Assembly (NCBI GenBank): GCA_002383165.1
Contig: DFXK01000014.1
Coordinates: 1 to 64,000 of the forward strand
DNA: 64,000 bases
Origin: Flavobacteriales bacterium UBA4110
Lineage (GTDB): Bacteria; Bacteroidota; Bacteroidia; Flavobacteriales; Weeksellaceae
Direction: 5' to 3'
Position numbers and translations under genes: made by a program. Positions 44,280 through 52,972 of this stretch are shown here, piece after piece. Numbering within the stretch: the stretch's first letter is position 1; every line of letters begins with the position of its first letter. Below the pieces are notes generated by a model that worked only from the letters and a program-made list of their open reading frames with translations, was not told where the DNA came from and searched no databases.

Positions 44280-44984
44280 TTAATAATATTTTGTCATTTC
44301 TATGAAAGCATCGGATTGTCCGTTGTCATAGTCTTGGTATTTTTCGTCTATAGTAGAGAAATATTTTTTAGCCTCCGCATTTTTCTTAAGTGCCAAGGCT
44401 AGCATTCCCGCTTTTTTTGTAAAATAGTAAGTGGTGTAAGCATCGTCCGAAGCGGAAGCTGCTTTGTCTGCCATAGACAGTGCATCGTCTGCTTTATTCA
44501 GGTTAGATAGGCAATCTGCCATCGCACCATATTTTAGTGCGACCAAAACTTTATTACTAGAGCTGAAATTATCTAACAAATCGTAAGCTTTTTGGTAATT
44601 TCCTTTTTTGAACTCGATAAGACCAGCGTTATATGCAGAAAGTTTCCCTGCCTTTGTGCTTCCATACTCTTCGTAAGTTCCTAAGAAACCAGGATTCGCA
44701 ACAGATTTCCCACCTAAGGCAAGATCTTCTTTTCCATCTGTAAGGTTTTTCTGAGCAGCTAAGTAACTTTTTGTAGCTTCTTCATTTTTAGGTCCCAAAA
44801 TGAACTGCTGATATCCGAACCATCCTAAAACCGCTAGAATCAAAACTCCGAAACCTATGCTCAAAGCTCTTGCATTTTTTTCTAAAAAAGACTCAATGTT
44901 AAGTGCTTCCTTGTCAAGATCTTTAAAGAATTCTACAGTTTCTTTTCCTTCCTGTTCGTTTTTGTTGTTATGCAGATCTGCCAT
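44280..44984 (-). CDS. YfgM-like membrane-anchored TPR protein
   Basis: A 234-residue protein with an acidic cytoplasmic N-terminus, one membrane helix (about residues 43-61), and a periplasmic TPR-like helical domain (KGNYQKAYDLLDNFSSSNKV). The topology matches YfgM, a periplasmic chaperone partner of the Sec translocon and PpiD; that role is inferred. Its own promoter is at 45007-45036. Confidence 0.8.
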   Translation of the reverse strand: MADLHNNKNEQEGKETVEFFKDLDKEALNIESFLEKNARALSIGFGVLILAVLGWFGYQQFILGPKNEEATKSYLAAQKNLTDGKEDLALGGKSVANPGFLGTYEEYGSTKAGKLSAYNAGLIEFKKGNYQKAYDLLDNFSSSNKVLVALKYGAMADCLSNLNKADDALSMADKAASASDDAYTTYYFTKKAGMLALALKKNAEAKKYFSTIDEKYQDYDNGQSDAFIEMTKYY

Positions 44985-45006
44985 AATTTTTTAAATAAAT
45001 AGAATG

Positions 45007-45036
45007 CAAATTTAATGTTTTCCTTTTGATATGCAA
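45007..45036 (-). promoter_or_regulatory. Promoter of the YfgM-like gene and ribH
   Basis: On the minus strand, TTG (45036-45034) and TAAATTTG (45014-45007) are separated by 19 bp, a good match. The start would be near 45001, 16 nt before the coding region. Confidence 0.6.
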
Positions 45037-45065
45037 AAACTTCTTTTTCTGTTGTTTTAAATATT

Positions 45066-45602
45066 TTAATATTCGAGAACTGAATAAACTTCCGCCTGGA
45101 ATGTTTTGAGTCTTTCTTTCCCGTTCAGATCTTTTAAATTAATAAGAAAGCTAAACTGTGAGGGTATCGCACCTTGTTTTGCAACTAGTTTAGCTGCAGC
45201 TTCAGTTGTTCCACCGGTTGCCAATAAATCGTCGTGAATCAAAACGCGTTGCCCTTTTTTAATGTGAACAGTTTTCATCTCGATCTCAGCCGAGCCATAT
45301 TCTAGATCATATTTTTCTCCGATAAATGGAGGAGGGAGTTTTCCTGCTTTCCTAATAAGAACAAAAGGAACGTCTAGAGCAACAGCAATTGCAATCCCAA
45401 AAAGATAACCTCGGCTTTCTATTCCACAGACTACATCCACTTTTCCTCTGCTGAACGAAGCCAGATCTGCAATGACTTCTTCATATAATTTGGGTTGAAG
45501 AAAAATAGGACAGATATCTTTGAACTGAATTCCCGGAATGGGGAAGTCGGGAATATTTTCTATCGTTTCTTCCAGTTTTTTAATCAATTCTGATGATGCC
45601 AT
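45066..45602 (-). CDS. apt: Adenine phosphoribosyltransferase
   Basis: A 178-residue purine salvage enzyme that converts adenine and PRPP to AMP. The PRPP loop is VLIHDDLLATGGTTEAA. Other motifs are FPIPGIQFKDICPIF near the N-terminus and GIESRGYLFG. The start is 5 bp after the lipoprotein gene, so they are cotranscribed. Confidence 0.96.
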   Translation of the reverse strand: MASSELIKKLEETIENIPDFPIPGIQFKDICPIFLQPKLYEEVIADLASFSRGKVDVVCGIESRGYLFGIAIAVALDVPFVLIRKAGKLPPPFIGEKYDLEYGSAEIEMKTVHIKKGQRVLIHDDLLATGGTTEAAAKLVAKQGAIPSQFSFLINLKDLNGKERLKTFQAEVYSVLEY

Positions 45603-45607
45603 TCTGA

Positions 45608-46765
45608 TTAATTGTTGATTTTATAAGTGGTGATTTTCCAATTGTTGTTTACAGCTTTTAGACCGTAAGTAACGTTAAGCGATGTGGTTTTGCCGTTTTT
45701 ATCGGTGACGTCATATGTCACGTTGACATTGGCAGAATTATCTTTGTTATAAGGAACTGAAATGTTTTTTACATTTATATTTTTTACTGAGCCAAAACCT
45801 GAAGTTGGATTAGAAAACTTGTCATAAGAACCCCAATTTGGGTTTTCGGCCGCTTCATAAGCCGCTTTATAATTCTGTGAAGAAAGATTACTCAAGAATT
45901 TTGTAACAGTATTTTTTGGATCAGCCGTCACTTTTGCAGGAGCGGCAGGAGTTTCTACACCTGGTGTTGGATTGCTTTCCGGATTCTGAATCTGAGTGGA
46001 ATCCGAAACAACTGGCGCTGGTGTGGTGTAAAGCGCATTTCCATTGATTGCCACACCTGCTTTTATCATTTGTAATAATTTCTTAGTCGTTTTGACAGTT
46101 ACTTTGATGTCAATCTTATCATCATATATTTTTTCCTTTGGAAGTTTGGAATACATAACTGTGAAACCACGGAAAGCAGGATCTTGCATCAGGTTTTTGG
46201 AAGTTGATATTTTATTTCCTCCGCTGGAAATCTCCATAATTGTTTCCAAAGCTGCTCCTTCAAAAGCTACTTTATCACCTCTGTTATCTAGTAATTGAGG
46301 AGTAATAACCAATCCTTTTGATCCTGTAAGACTGTCGCCGGCAATATTTCTTACAGATATTCCGAGGCTTGCTGCATCGATATCATTGGGGTCTTTTTCA
46401 GAAGCGCTCTCGTTTCCGAAGATGTTCATCTCACCTAGACTTGGGGGCGCAGTGCTGCTCCAAGCAATACCGTTTTTCTTTGCCACTTCATCTGCCATTG
46501 CAAAAATCTCGTTTATTTTTTTACCGTCCAGAAGTTTTCCGAGCGCTGCAATTTCAGCAACATCGCCATCCGCTTCCACGCCAAATGTTTTTAGGATATA
46601 TAATGCCTCATTGAATTTGACCTGCTTCAGAGTTGGCAAGCTGGAAGCCATATCATTGATGCTTTCCTGAAAGCTTTTGCGGCTGCTTCCGTCCACGCTT
46701 GTTTTTTTACAGCTTACACTTAGAATCAGCAAGGCTGTTAAAAAGACATATTTTATATACTTCAT
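45608..46765 (-). CDS. Lipoprotein with a C-terminal NTF2-like domain
   Basis: A 385-residue lipoprotein (lipobox LSVSC, Cys19). The middle (about 30-245) is unrecognised and helical then beta-rich. A Pro/Thr-rich linker (NPTPGVETPAAPAKV) leads to a C-terminal domain, about residues 285-385, that resembles DUF4878/NTF2-like lipoproteins (FLSNLSSQNYKAAYEAAENP). Function unknown. A possible -7 box (minus TAATTTTG) lies at 46833-46840. Confidence 0.7.
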   Translation of the reverse strand: MKYIKYVFLTALLILSVSCKKTSVDGSSRKSFQESINDMASSLPTLKQVKFNEALYILKTFGVEADGDVAEIAALGKLLDGKKINEIFAMADEVAKKNGIAWSSTAPPSLGEMNIFGNESASEKDPNDIDAASLGISVRNIAGDSLTGSKGLVITPQLLDNRGDKVAFEGAALETIMEISSGGNKISTSKNLMQDPAFRGFTVMYSKLPKEKIYDDKIDIKVTVKTTKKLLQMIKAGVAINGNALYTTPAPVVSDSTQIQNPESNPTPGVETPAAPAKVTADPKNTVTKFLSNLSSQNYKAAYEAAENPNWGSYDKFSNPTSGFGSVKNINVKNISVPYNKDNSANVNVTYDVTDKNGKTTSLNVTYGLKAVNNNWKITTYKINN

Positions 46766-46912
46766 TTTCAGTAGATTTATTTTTAAAAATAAGAATTAAG
46801 TTTGAATTGCTCTTTCTAAATCAATTTGTGTGCAAAATTAAATTTAAAATTTATAATTTCCTGATTTTCCAAAGAAAATTAAAAAAAGTAACTTTACGGA
46901 AAATTAGAGTTA

Positions 46913-47344
46913 ATGCAGAATAAATTGATTATTGATATCCACAGTTTTTCTTACAAAAAAGGAGGAATTCCAAAGGATGATTCAGGCAATGGTGGCGGTT
47001 TCGTGTTCGATTGTCGTGGGATTCTCAATCCGGGAAGAATAGAAGAATATAAAACACAAACGGGCAATGATATCGGCGTTCAGGATTTTTTGGAAACAAA
47101 GACAGAAATGCCTGTATTTTTAAAGAATGTTCAGGATCTTATTTCTATCAACATAAGAAATTATTTGGAAAGAGGTTTTGAAAACCTGCAGATTAATTTT
47201 GGTTGCACAGGCGGACAGCACCGTTCGGTTTATTCTGCCATCAAAACAGCAGCTTTTATCCAACAAAATTTTCCTGAAGCAGATGTAAGAATTCATCACG
47301 ATGAACAGCTGCATCTTAATCTCTCATCGGTAAGCGATAATTAG
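46913..47344 (+). CDS. RapZ C-terminal-domain protein
   Basis: A 143-residue stand-alone version of the RapZ C-terminal domain. Key parts are IDIHSFSYKKGGIPKDD, FVFDCRGILNPGR and FGCTGGQHRSVYSAIKTAA. In E. coli this domain binds glucosamine-6-phosphate and a small RNA; the N-terminal kinase domain is absent here. In Bacteroidetes this domain commonly accompanies cell-wall recycling genes, as the next gene suggests. Confidence 0.85.
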   Translation: MQNKLIIDIHSFSYKKGGIPKDDSGNGGGFVFDCRGILNPGRIEEYKTQTGNDIGVQDFLETKTEMPVFLKNVQDLISINIRNYLERGFENLQINFGCTGGQHRSVYSAIKTAAFIQQNFPEADVRIHHDEQLHLNLSSVSDN

Positions 47345-47404
47345 TAATTGATTTTCAACAATTATTTAATTAACAATCAATTATCATAATATCATTTATA
47401 AAGT

Positions 47405-48118
47405 ATGAAAGCAATGATTTTTGCTGCCGGAATGGGTACGAGATTAAAACCATTTACGGATAATCATCCGAAAGCGCTTGCACAGGTAAACGGTGTTCCG
47501 CTTCTGGAAAGGAATATTAAATATCTACAGAGTTACGGAATCAATGATTTCGTAATAAACATACATCATTTTGGAGGACAGATCTTAGCTTTTCTGGGAG
47601 AAAATGACAATTTCGGAGCGAATATCGAAATATCCAATGAATCTGACGAACTTCTGGAAACCGGAGGTGGATTGTTATCAGCAAAAAGATTCTTGGAGAA
47701 CGAGCAAACTTTCCTGATTATGAATGTTGATATCCTAACAGATCTTAACATTACCAATCTAATCAATATTCACGAATTAAAAGGCGGTATGGTAACTTTG
47801 GCGGTTTCGGACAGAGACAGCACAAGGAAATTGATGTTTGATGACAAGATGTACCTCAAAGGATGGAAAAACCTTACCACAAATAAAAAAACAGTAGTTG
47901 GAGGTATTTTCAAATTAAGAGAACTGGCATTCAGTGGCGTTCATTGTGTTAATGCTGAGATATTCACCAAAATTACAAGAACAGGGAAATTCTCCATTAT
48001 GGACGAGTATTTGGACCTGATGAAAGAAGATATTATTATTGGCTATCAGCACACGGCAAATCTTATAGATGTTGGCAAACCAGAATCTGTGGCTGAAGCG
48101 GAAAAATTATTCAGATGA
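47405..48118 (+). CDS. Sugar-phosphate nucleotidyltransferase, MurU-like
   Basis: A 237-residue GT-A-like nucleotidyltransferase. The NTP-binding motif is AAGMGTRLKPFTDNHPKAL, followed by LLETGGGLLSA and the metal Asp in FLIMNVDILTD. This best fits N-acetylmuramate-alpha-1-phosphate uridylyltransferase (MurU) of the cell-wall recycling shunt. The kinase AmgK that normally pairs with MurU is not in the window. It overlaps the next gene by 4 bp. Confidence 0.8.
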   Translation: MKAMIFAAGMGTRLKPFTDNHPKALAQVNGVPLLERNIKYLQSYGINDFVINIHHFGGQILAFLGENDNFGANIEISNESDELLETGGGLLSAKRFLENEQTFLIMNVDILTDLNITNLINIHELKGGMVTLAVSDRDSTRKLMFDDKMYLKGWKNLTTNKKTVVGGIFKLRELAFSGVHCVNAEIFTKITRTGKFSIMDEYLDLMKEDIIIGYQHTANLIDVGKPESVAEAEKLFR

Positions 48119-48825
48119 CAAAACAAGACGAAGAAAAAAGACTGCACGATAGTTTTCGGCAGAAAACCTGGGACGAGACCATCACTAAAGATAGCTGGAT
48201 GGTTTTCAGAATTATGTCCGAATTTGTAGACGGCTATGAAAAAATGGCGGAAATAGGGCCGTGTGTTTCTATTTTTGGATCTGCCCGACTGAAAGAAGAC
48301 AGTTATTATTATAAAATGGCTTCGGAGATTGCCCAAAAAATTACTGAGATTGGTTTCGGCGTCATTACGGGTGGCGGACCAGGAATTATGGAAGCCGGTA
48401 ACAGAGGAGCGAACGGAAACGGGAAATCTATCGGGCTTAATATTGAACTGCCATTCGAACAGCATTTTAATGCTTATGTAGATAAAGGTTATAATATCAA
48501 TTTTGATTATTTTTTCGTTAGAAAAGTAATGTTCGTCAAGTATTCACAAGGATTTGTGGTGATGCCTGGCGGTTTTGGCACTCTGGATGAACTGTCGGAA
48601 GCTTTGACTTTAATTCAAACTAATAAAATAGGGAAGTTCCCAATAGTTTTGGTGGGAAGCGAATTTTGGAGCGGCTTGCTGGACTGGTTCCAAGATACGC
48701 TGGTGAAACAAGGTCTTATTGCCGAGCAGGATCTTTTGCTTTTCAGAGTGGTGGATAATGCAGAAGATGCTGTGGCTCATATCAAAGCATTTTATGACAA
48801 ATATTCGGTGAGTGTTAATTTCTAG
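48115..48825 (+). CDS. LOG-family nucleotide phosphoribohydrolase
   Basis: A 236-residue Rossmann-fold protein of the LOG (TIGR00730) family. The conserved motifs are GGGPGIMEAGNRGA and MPGGFGTLDELSEALTLIQT (PGGxGTxxE). Members release free bases from nucleoside monophosphates. Its overlap with the nucleotidyltransferase (ATGA) shows translational coupling, but a shared pathway is not evident. Confidence 0.92.
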   Translation: MTKQDEEKRLHDSFRQKTWDETITKDSWMVFRIMSEFVDGYEKMAEIGPCVSIFGSARLKEDSYYYKMASEIAQKITEIGFGVITGGGPGIMEAGNRGANGNGKSIGLNIELPFEQHFNAYVDKGYNINFDYFFVRKVMFVKYSQGFVVMPGGFGTLDELSEALTLIQTNKIGKFPIVLVGSEFWSGLLDWFQDTLVKQGLIAEQDLLLFRVVDNAEDAVAHIKAFYDKYSVSVNF

Positions 48826-48883
48826 AGATGGCATATAATTTGACCAAAATCTTAACAATATAAGTTACTTAAACATAACAAAA

Positions 48884-49357
48884 ATGAAAAAATCAATATT
48901 TATCTTAAGCCTTGGGGTTTTGCTATTGAGCTTATTCAGCTTCAAGGATTTTGATTTCTTTTCCTCAATGACCAAAGTGGATTACATTGATGGAAGTAAA
49001 ACTCTTAAGTTTACGACCAAATTGAATACAACTCATATTTCGCAGGCGGTAAAAATCGATCCGAATACTGCAGCTTTTGAGGCCGAACTTAAAAAATATA
49101 TCAATAATAATGTTGATATTTCTATAAATGGAAATCCTAAAAATTTGACTTTCACGGGAAGCCAAGTCAATGGTGAGTCGGTATGGATCTATTATGAGAT
49201 TTCTAATGTTCCGGAAATTTCTAAATTAAGAATTAGAAATAATATTCTTATTTCCCAGTTTCCGAAACAGGTCAATATTATGAATATTACCTACAAAGGA
49301 ATACTGAAAACCGTTAATTTTCAGAAAGGAAAAGAAACCTCGGAAATCGATTTCTAA
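48884..49357 (+). CDS. DUF6702-like secreted protein
   Basis: A 157-residue protein with a signal peptide (residues 1-19) and a beta-rich mature part. TKVDYIDGSKTLKFTTKLNT and a C-terminal WIYYEISNVPEISKLRIRNN pattern match DUF6702 of Flavobacteriia. Function unknown. Confidence 0.75.
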   Translation: MKKSIFILSLGVLLLSLFSFKDFDFFSSMTKVDYIDGSKTLKFTTKLNTTHISQAVKIDPNTAAFEAELKKYINNNVDISINGNPKNLTFTGSQVNGESVWIYYEISNVPEISKLRIRNNILISQFPKQVNIMNITYKGILKTVNFQKGKETSEIDF

Positions 49358-49360
49358 AAA

Positions 49361-49386
49361 AAACCGGCACATCTGCCGGTTTTTTT
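49361..49386. terminator. Bidirectional terminator
   Basis: AAACCGGCA (49361-49369) and TGCCGGTTT (49374-49382) form a perfect 9-bp stem with a 4-base loop and A/T runs at both ends, between converging genes. Confidence 0.93.
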
Positions 49387-50152
49387 ATTCTGTTTCTATA
49401 AGAATGATCTCATCTTTGTTTTTGAACTGATAATTCTTATCCACCATTTCCTGAACATTAATGGTTACTTCTATCGTTTTATCATTTATTTTTTTGATCC
49501 AGTCGTGCTGGCCTTTTATAGATTTGATTTTATTATCGAATAAAAGTTGGTTTTTGAAGTCAATTTGCATCATTCCAAGCAATGATTCAATCTGTTGCTT
49601 ATCTTCGGCTTTAGTTTGCTCTCCTGATTTAAAGATATCTTGAATCTCTTTTTCCGAAATTTGTAGTTTACTTGTGTTGATTGTTAATGTTTTTCCATTC
49701 CAGTCATCAAAGGCGGAATTGTTCATCATCGCACCATTTTTTCCCATTAGTTTCCCTGTTGATGCAATCTCATCCTTAGTAAGTGCTTCTGTTTTAACTG
49801 AGAATCCCGAAAATTTATCTTGATTAAAATTTCCCTTAAAGAAAATCTTATTTAGAAGCCTGATCGAATCCGGATTGGTCGTTACCTTCCCTTCTTCCTT
49901 CTTGAGATCATAAAGAGATTTCCAATCTTTCGGATACTTATCTGTATTCATAAAATCATTATTCTGCTTTAGTGAATCCGGCAAAAAGCCTTCCATCATT
50001 CCCCAAGCTTGAGACATGTCTATGTCTGTTTCAAAACTCATCTTTTTGTCAGGATAATAATGATTGATGGAGGAAACGGAACATGCATATATTGAAAATA
50101 AAGCTAGTAATCCCGCAAGAAGATTCAGCAAATGGAATATGTTTTTTTTCAT
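49385..50152 (-). CDS. Lipoprotein of unknown function
   Basis: A 255-residue lipoprotein (lipobox SIYAC near residue 24). The mature part is hydrophilic with mixed helix and strand; DMSQAWGMMEGFLPDSLKQN and NNSAFDDWNGKTLTINTSKL stand out. No family was recognised. It may be the last gene on the cco side, but a 67-bp gap follows the SafE-like gene, so a separate transcript is possible. Confidence 0.65.
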   Translation of the reverse strand: MKKNIFHLLNLLAGLLALFSIYACSVSSINHYYPDKKMSFETDIDMSQAWGMMEGFLPDSLKQNNDFMNTDKYPKDWKSLYDLKKEEGKVTTNPDSIRLLNKIFFKGNFNQDKFSGFSVKTEALTKDEIASTGKLMGKNGAMMNNSAFDDWNGKTLTINTSKLQISEKEIQDIFKSGEQTKAEDKQQIESLLGMMQIDFKNQLLFDNKIKSIKGQHDWIKKINDKTIEVTINVQEMVDKNYQFKNKDEIILIETE

Positions 50153-50219
50153 AGAAGTACTTTTTTGCAGCGTTAGATAGTTGGCTTCAGAATAATAAAT
50201 TGATCACAAAATTGTTTAG

Positions 50220-50957
50220 TTAATGGCAATTAGTATGATCCATATGAAATCCTTTTGAACTGTGATTAACTTTCAAAGATTCTGCTTTTGGCGATACATA
50301 AGGAATTCCCAATTCCAGTCCTCTAAGTATGAATAATGCTCCAAGACCAATCATAAAAACCGGAATAATGTTCAGTATTTTCACCCGTAAAGTTGTCGTG
50401 ATAAAATTACTCAGGAAAACAACTGCGAACATGAACGGAAAAGTGCCGATGCCAAAAAGAAACATAAATAAAGCACTTTGCCAGATTCCGCCAGCAGCAA
50501 TGGATGCAGTAAGTGCCATATACACCATTCCGCAAGGAAGAAGGCCATTGAGGATTCCCGTGATAAATCGTGACTTGTAATCTGGTTTTTGGAGAATCTT
50601 ACCTAGGTTAATTTTAACTTTAAGGAGGGCTTTTGAGATCCACGGAATTTTTGAAGCGAAGTCTTTACCGCCAAATGAAAAAACGGCCATTGTGATCAGT
50701 AAAATGCCCACCAATATACTCAGATAACTTTGGAATCCCGCAAATTGAAAACTTTGACCAATGATGCCAAGTACAGCTCCCAAAAATGAGTAAGTGAAAA
50801 TCCTACCGAATTGGTAAGTAAGATTCTGTAGATAGAAATTGGCTTTCTGATTTTTCGTTAGTCCCATTGATATAGCAATAGGACCACACATTCCGATACA
50901 GTGAAATCCTGATGCGAAACCGAGCCCGATTGCTGATATTATGAGAGTTATTTCCAT
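50220..50957 (-). CDS. Sulfite exporter TauE/SafE-like protein of the cco locus
   Basis: A 245-residue protein with about six membrane helices. It begins MEITLIISAIGLGFASGFHC followed by IGMCGPIAISMG, the Cys/His signature of the UreH/CcoS-linked subgroup, probably a copper or other metal transporter for oxidase assembly. Its start lies within the end of the fixH-type gene (10-bp overlap), confirming an operon. The C-terminus is His-rich (MDHTNCH). Confidence 0.85.
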   Translation of the reverse strand: MEITLIISAIGLGFASGFHCIGMCGPIAISMGLTKNQKANFYLQNLTYQFGRIFTYSFLGAVLGIIGQSFQFAGFQSYLSILVGILLITMAVFSFGGKDFASKIPWISKALLKVKINLGKILQKPDYKSRFITGILNGLLPCGMVYMALTASIAAGGIWQSALFMFLFGIGTFPFMFAVVFLSNFITTTLRVKILNIIPVFMIGLGALFILRGLELGIPYVSPKAESLKVNHSSKGFHMDHTNCH

Positions 50958-51397
50958 AGGATATCGTAATCTATCTGATAAGGGATTTTATTTTCGGTCC
51001 ACTTTAGTTTTAGTGTGTAGGATCCTTTGGTAATTACTTTTTTCGGAATGATAAAGTAGTTCTGAGTAATAGTAACTTCTTTAGTTACATCAAGATTAGA
51101 ATCATCCGTTCTAAACAAAACAAAATTAGCTTTCTTTCCATCTGGTTTAACAGATTCCGGAAAGCTGATTTGTATACCGTCAGATGTAACTTTATATATG
51201 GGCTGATTCTCCAGTTTTGCTGCGTTTTTTTTCGCATCGATTACTTTTTGATATTCCAGTTCCTCTTCATAATAGTTGGTGGAAATCATTTCTGAATTTT
51301 GTTTTCCCATAGGAAATACAAAAATCAAAAACAGAATGAATATCATGAAACACCCTAAAGCTATGGCCAATCCGTGTCCCCAATGTAATTTTTTCAT
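50948..51397 (-). CDS. ccoH: FixH/CcoH-type cbb3 oxidase assembly protein
   Basis: A 149-residue protein with one N-terminal membrane helix (about residues 8-28) and a periplasmic beta-sandwich domain (KVTSDGIQISFPESVKP, KGSYTLKLKW). Short size and place after ccoG match FixH, which aids cbb3 assembly. Six bp separate it from ccoG. Confidence 0.85.
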   Translation of the reverse strand: MKKLHWGHGLAIALGCFMIFILFLIFVFPMGKQNSEMISTNYYEEELEYQKVIDAKKNAAKLENQPIYKVTSDGIQISFPESVKPDGKKANFVLFRTDDSNLDVTKEVTITQNYFIIPKKVITKGSYTLKLKWTENKIPYQIDYDILWK

Positions 51398-51403
51398 AAT
51401 TGA

Positions 51404-52855
51404 TTAAAATTGGAATTTGAATGGACCTTCAAAATAAGTAGTGTAAGAATCTAGAAGTTCACCATTCATATCATAAACACCCAAAGTAAGATTCTGCTTA
51501 GATAGCTTTATCTGACTTTCTGGGAAGCTCACATTGACAGTTCCTTTTATCATTGCATCACGCTTTAATATAATTCTGTTGGCAGCACTGGAAGTAATCT
51601 CTCCATTTTTAGGCTCAATAATCTTGATAATAACAGTTTTTGTTTCATTTGATTTATTGAGGAAAGTATAGTTATAAGTATTGGTTATTTTACCATCTCT
51701 AATAAAAAAGCTAGAGCCAGGCTGCTTCAAAAACTTAGCTTCCATCTCACCTCTGTTATAAAGAAGAAACCCTAAGAATCCAGTAAGTATCGCTAAAACT
51801 ACTGTATAAGCTTTCATTCTTGTGGTGAATTTGAATTTTGCCTGTTCCTCGATTTCTCTTTCGGAGGCATATCTTATCAGACCTGTTGGTAACCCAACTT
51901 TCACCATTACTTCATCACAAGCATCGATACAAGCGGTACAGTTTACACATTCCATCTGTAAGCCATCGCGGATGTCAATTCCTGTAGGGCAGACTACAAC
52001 ACATTGTTTACAATCAATACAATCTCCTTTTCCTGCAGCTCTTCTATCTTCGCCCTTTTTCCATTTGGAGCGGTTTTCTCCACGTTTGTAATCATAAAAT
52101 ACATTGATTGTTTCTTTATCTATCAATACACCTTGCAGACGTCCGTATGGACAAACCATTGTACAAACTTGCTCTCTAAACCAAGCAAATACGAAGTAAA
52201 AGGCCCCAGTGAACAAAATCATTACCAGAAAATTAGTTGGTTTTTCAAATGGACCCTGTTGCATAATATTGAATACTTCTTCATAACCTACAATGTACAT
52301 AAACATAATATGGGTTATGATGAGAGATATTAACAAGAATGTAAACCATTTAAGCGACCTCTTCCATATTTTTTCGGAATCCCATGCTTGGTTATCTAGT
52401 CTTATCTGTTTGTTTCTGTCACCTTCTATAGCATATTCGATTTTACGAAAAATCATTTCTAAAAAGATGGTCTGAGGACATATCCACCCACAAAAAATTC
52501 TTCCGAAAGCTACCGTGAAAAGAATAATAAAAACAAGAGAAGTGATGGCGCCTAATGCAAGAATAAAGAAATCCTGAGGATAGAAAGGCTGTCCTAGGAT
52601 ATAAAACTGTCTTTCTATTAGGTTTATTAATAAAACAGGATTTCCATTAATTTTCAAAAACGGTATAGAAAAATAAATAATTAGTAATATAATGCTTACT
52701 AAAAGCCTATAGTTTGTATATTTTCCTTTAGGTTTTCGCGGATATACCCATTTTCTTTTTCCGGTAGTATCCATTGTCCCAACAGAGTCTCTGAATGTTT
52801 CAGCTTCTACTACCCAGCTTTCTGCTTCGTTGTATTTTTTTTCTGTTGTACTCAT
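51404..52855 (-). CDS. ccoG: Cytochrome c oxidase accessory protein CcoG
   Basis: A 483-residue membrane iron-sulfur protein. Five to six membrane helices precede two 4Fe-4S motifs, CIDCKQCVVVCPTG and CVNCTACIDACDEV, and a C-terminal immunoglobulin-like domain. In other bacteria it helps deliver or reduce copper for cbb3 oxidase. The gene is separated from ccoP by the structured element at 52874-52964. Confidence 0.95.
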   Translation of the reverse strand: MSTTEKKYNEAESWVVEAETFRDSVGTMDTTGKRKWVYPRKPKGKYTNYRLLVSIILLIIYFSIPFLKINGNPVLLINLIERQFYILGQPFYPQDFFILALGAITSLVFIILFTVAFGRIFCGWICPQTIFLEMIFRKIEYAIEGDRNKQIRLDNQAWDSEKIWKRSLKWFTFLLISLIITHIMFMYIVGYEEVFNIMQQGPFEKPTNFLVMILFTGAFYFVFAWFREQVCTMVCPYGRLQGVLIDKETINVFYDYKRGENRSKWKKGEDRRAAGKGDCIDCKQCVVVCPTGIDIRDGLQMECVNCTACIDACDEVMVKVGLPTGLIRYASEREIEEQAKFKFTTRMKAYTVVLAILTGFLGFLLYNRGEMEAKFLKQPGSSFFIRDGKITNTYNYTFLNKSNETKTVIIKIIEPKNGEITSSAANRIILKRDAMIKGTVNVSFPESQIKLSKQNLTLGVYDMNGELLDSYTTYFEGPFKFQF

Positions 52856-52873
52856 TTTTAATTTTATTAGATA

Positions 52874-52964
52874 AAAAAAGAGATTGTCGTGAAAATTGAA
52901 TGTTTATCGGTTCAATTTTCAAATATTATTCCAGAGGAACAATATCTTTGACAATCTCTTTTTT
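52874..52964. terminator. Three-way-junction terminator-like element between ccoP and ccoG
   Basis: Three nested stems fill the gap. The outer stem is 15 perfect bp (52874-52888 with 52950-52964) and ends in a T run on both strands. Inside are hairpin A, GAAAATTGAA (52891-52900) with TTCAATTTTC (52911-52920), and hairpin B, ATATTATTCC (52923-52932) with GGAACAATAT (52936-52945), one mismatch, loop AGA. On the ccoP strand it acts as a strong terminator or attenuator before ccoG. A small mobile element is another explanation. Confidence 0.75.
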
Positions 52965-52972
52965 AAATTATT

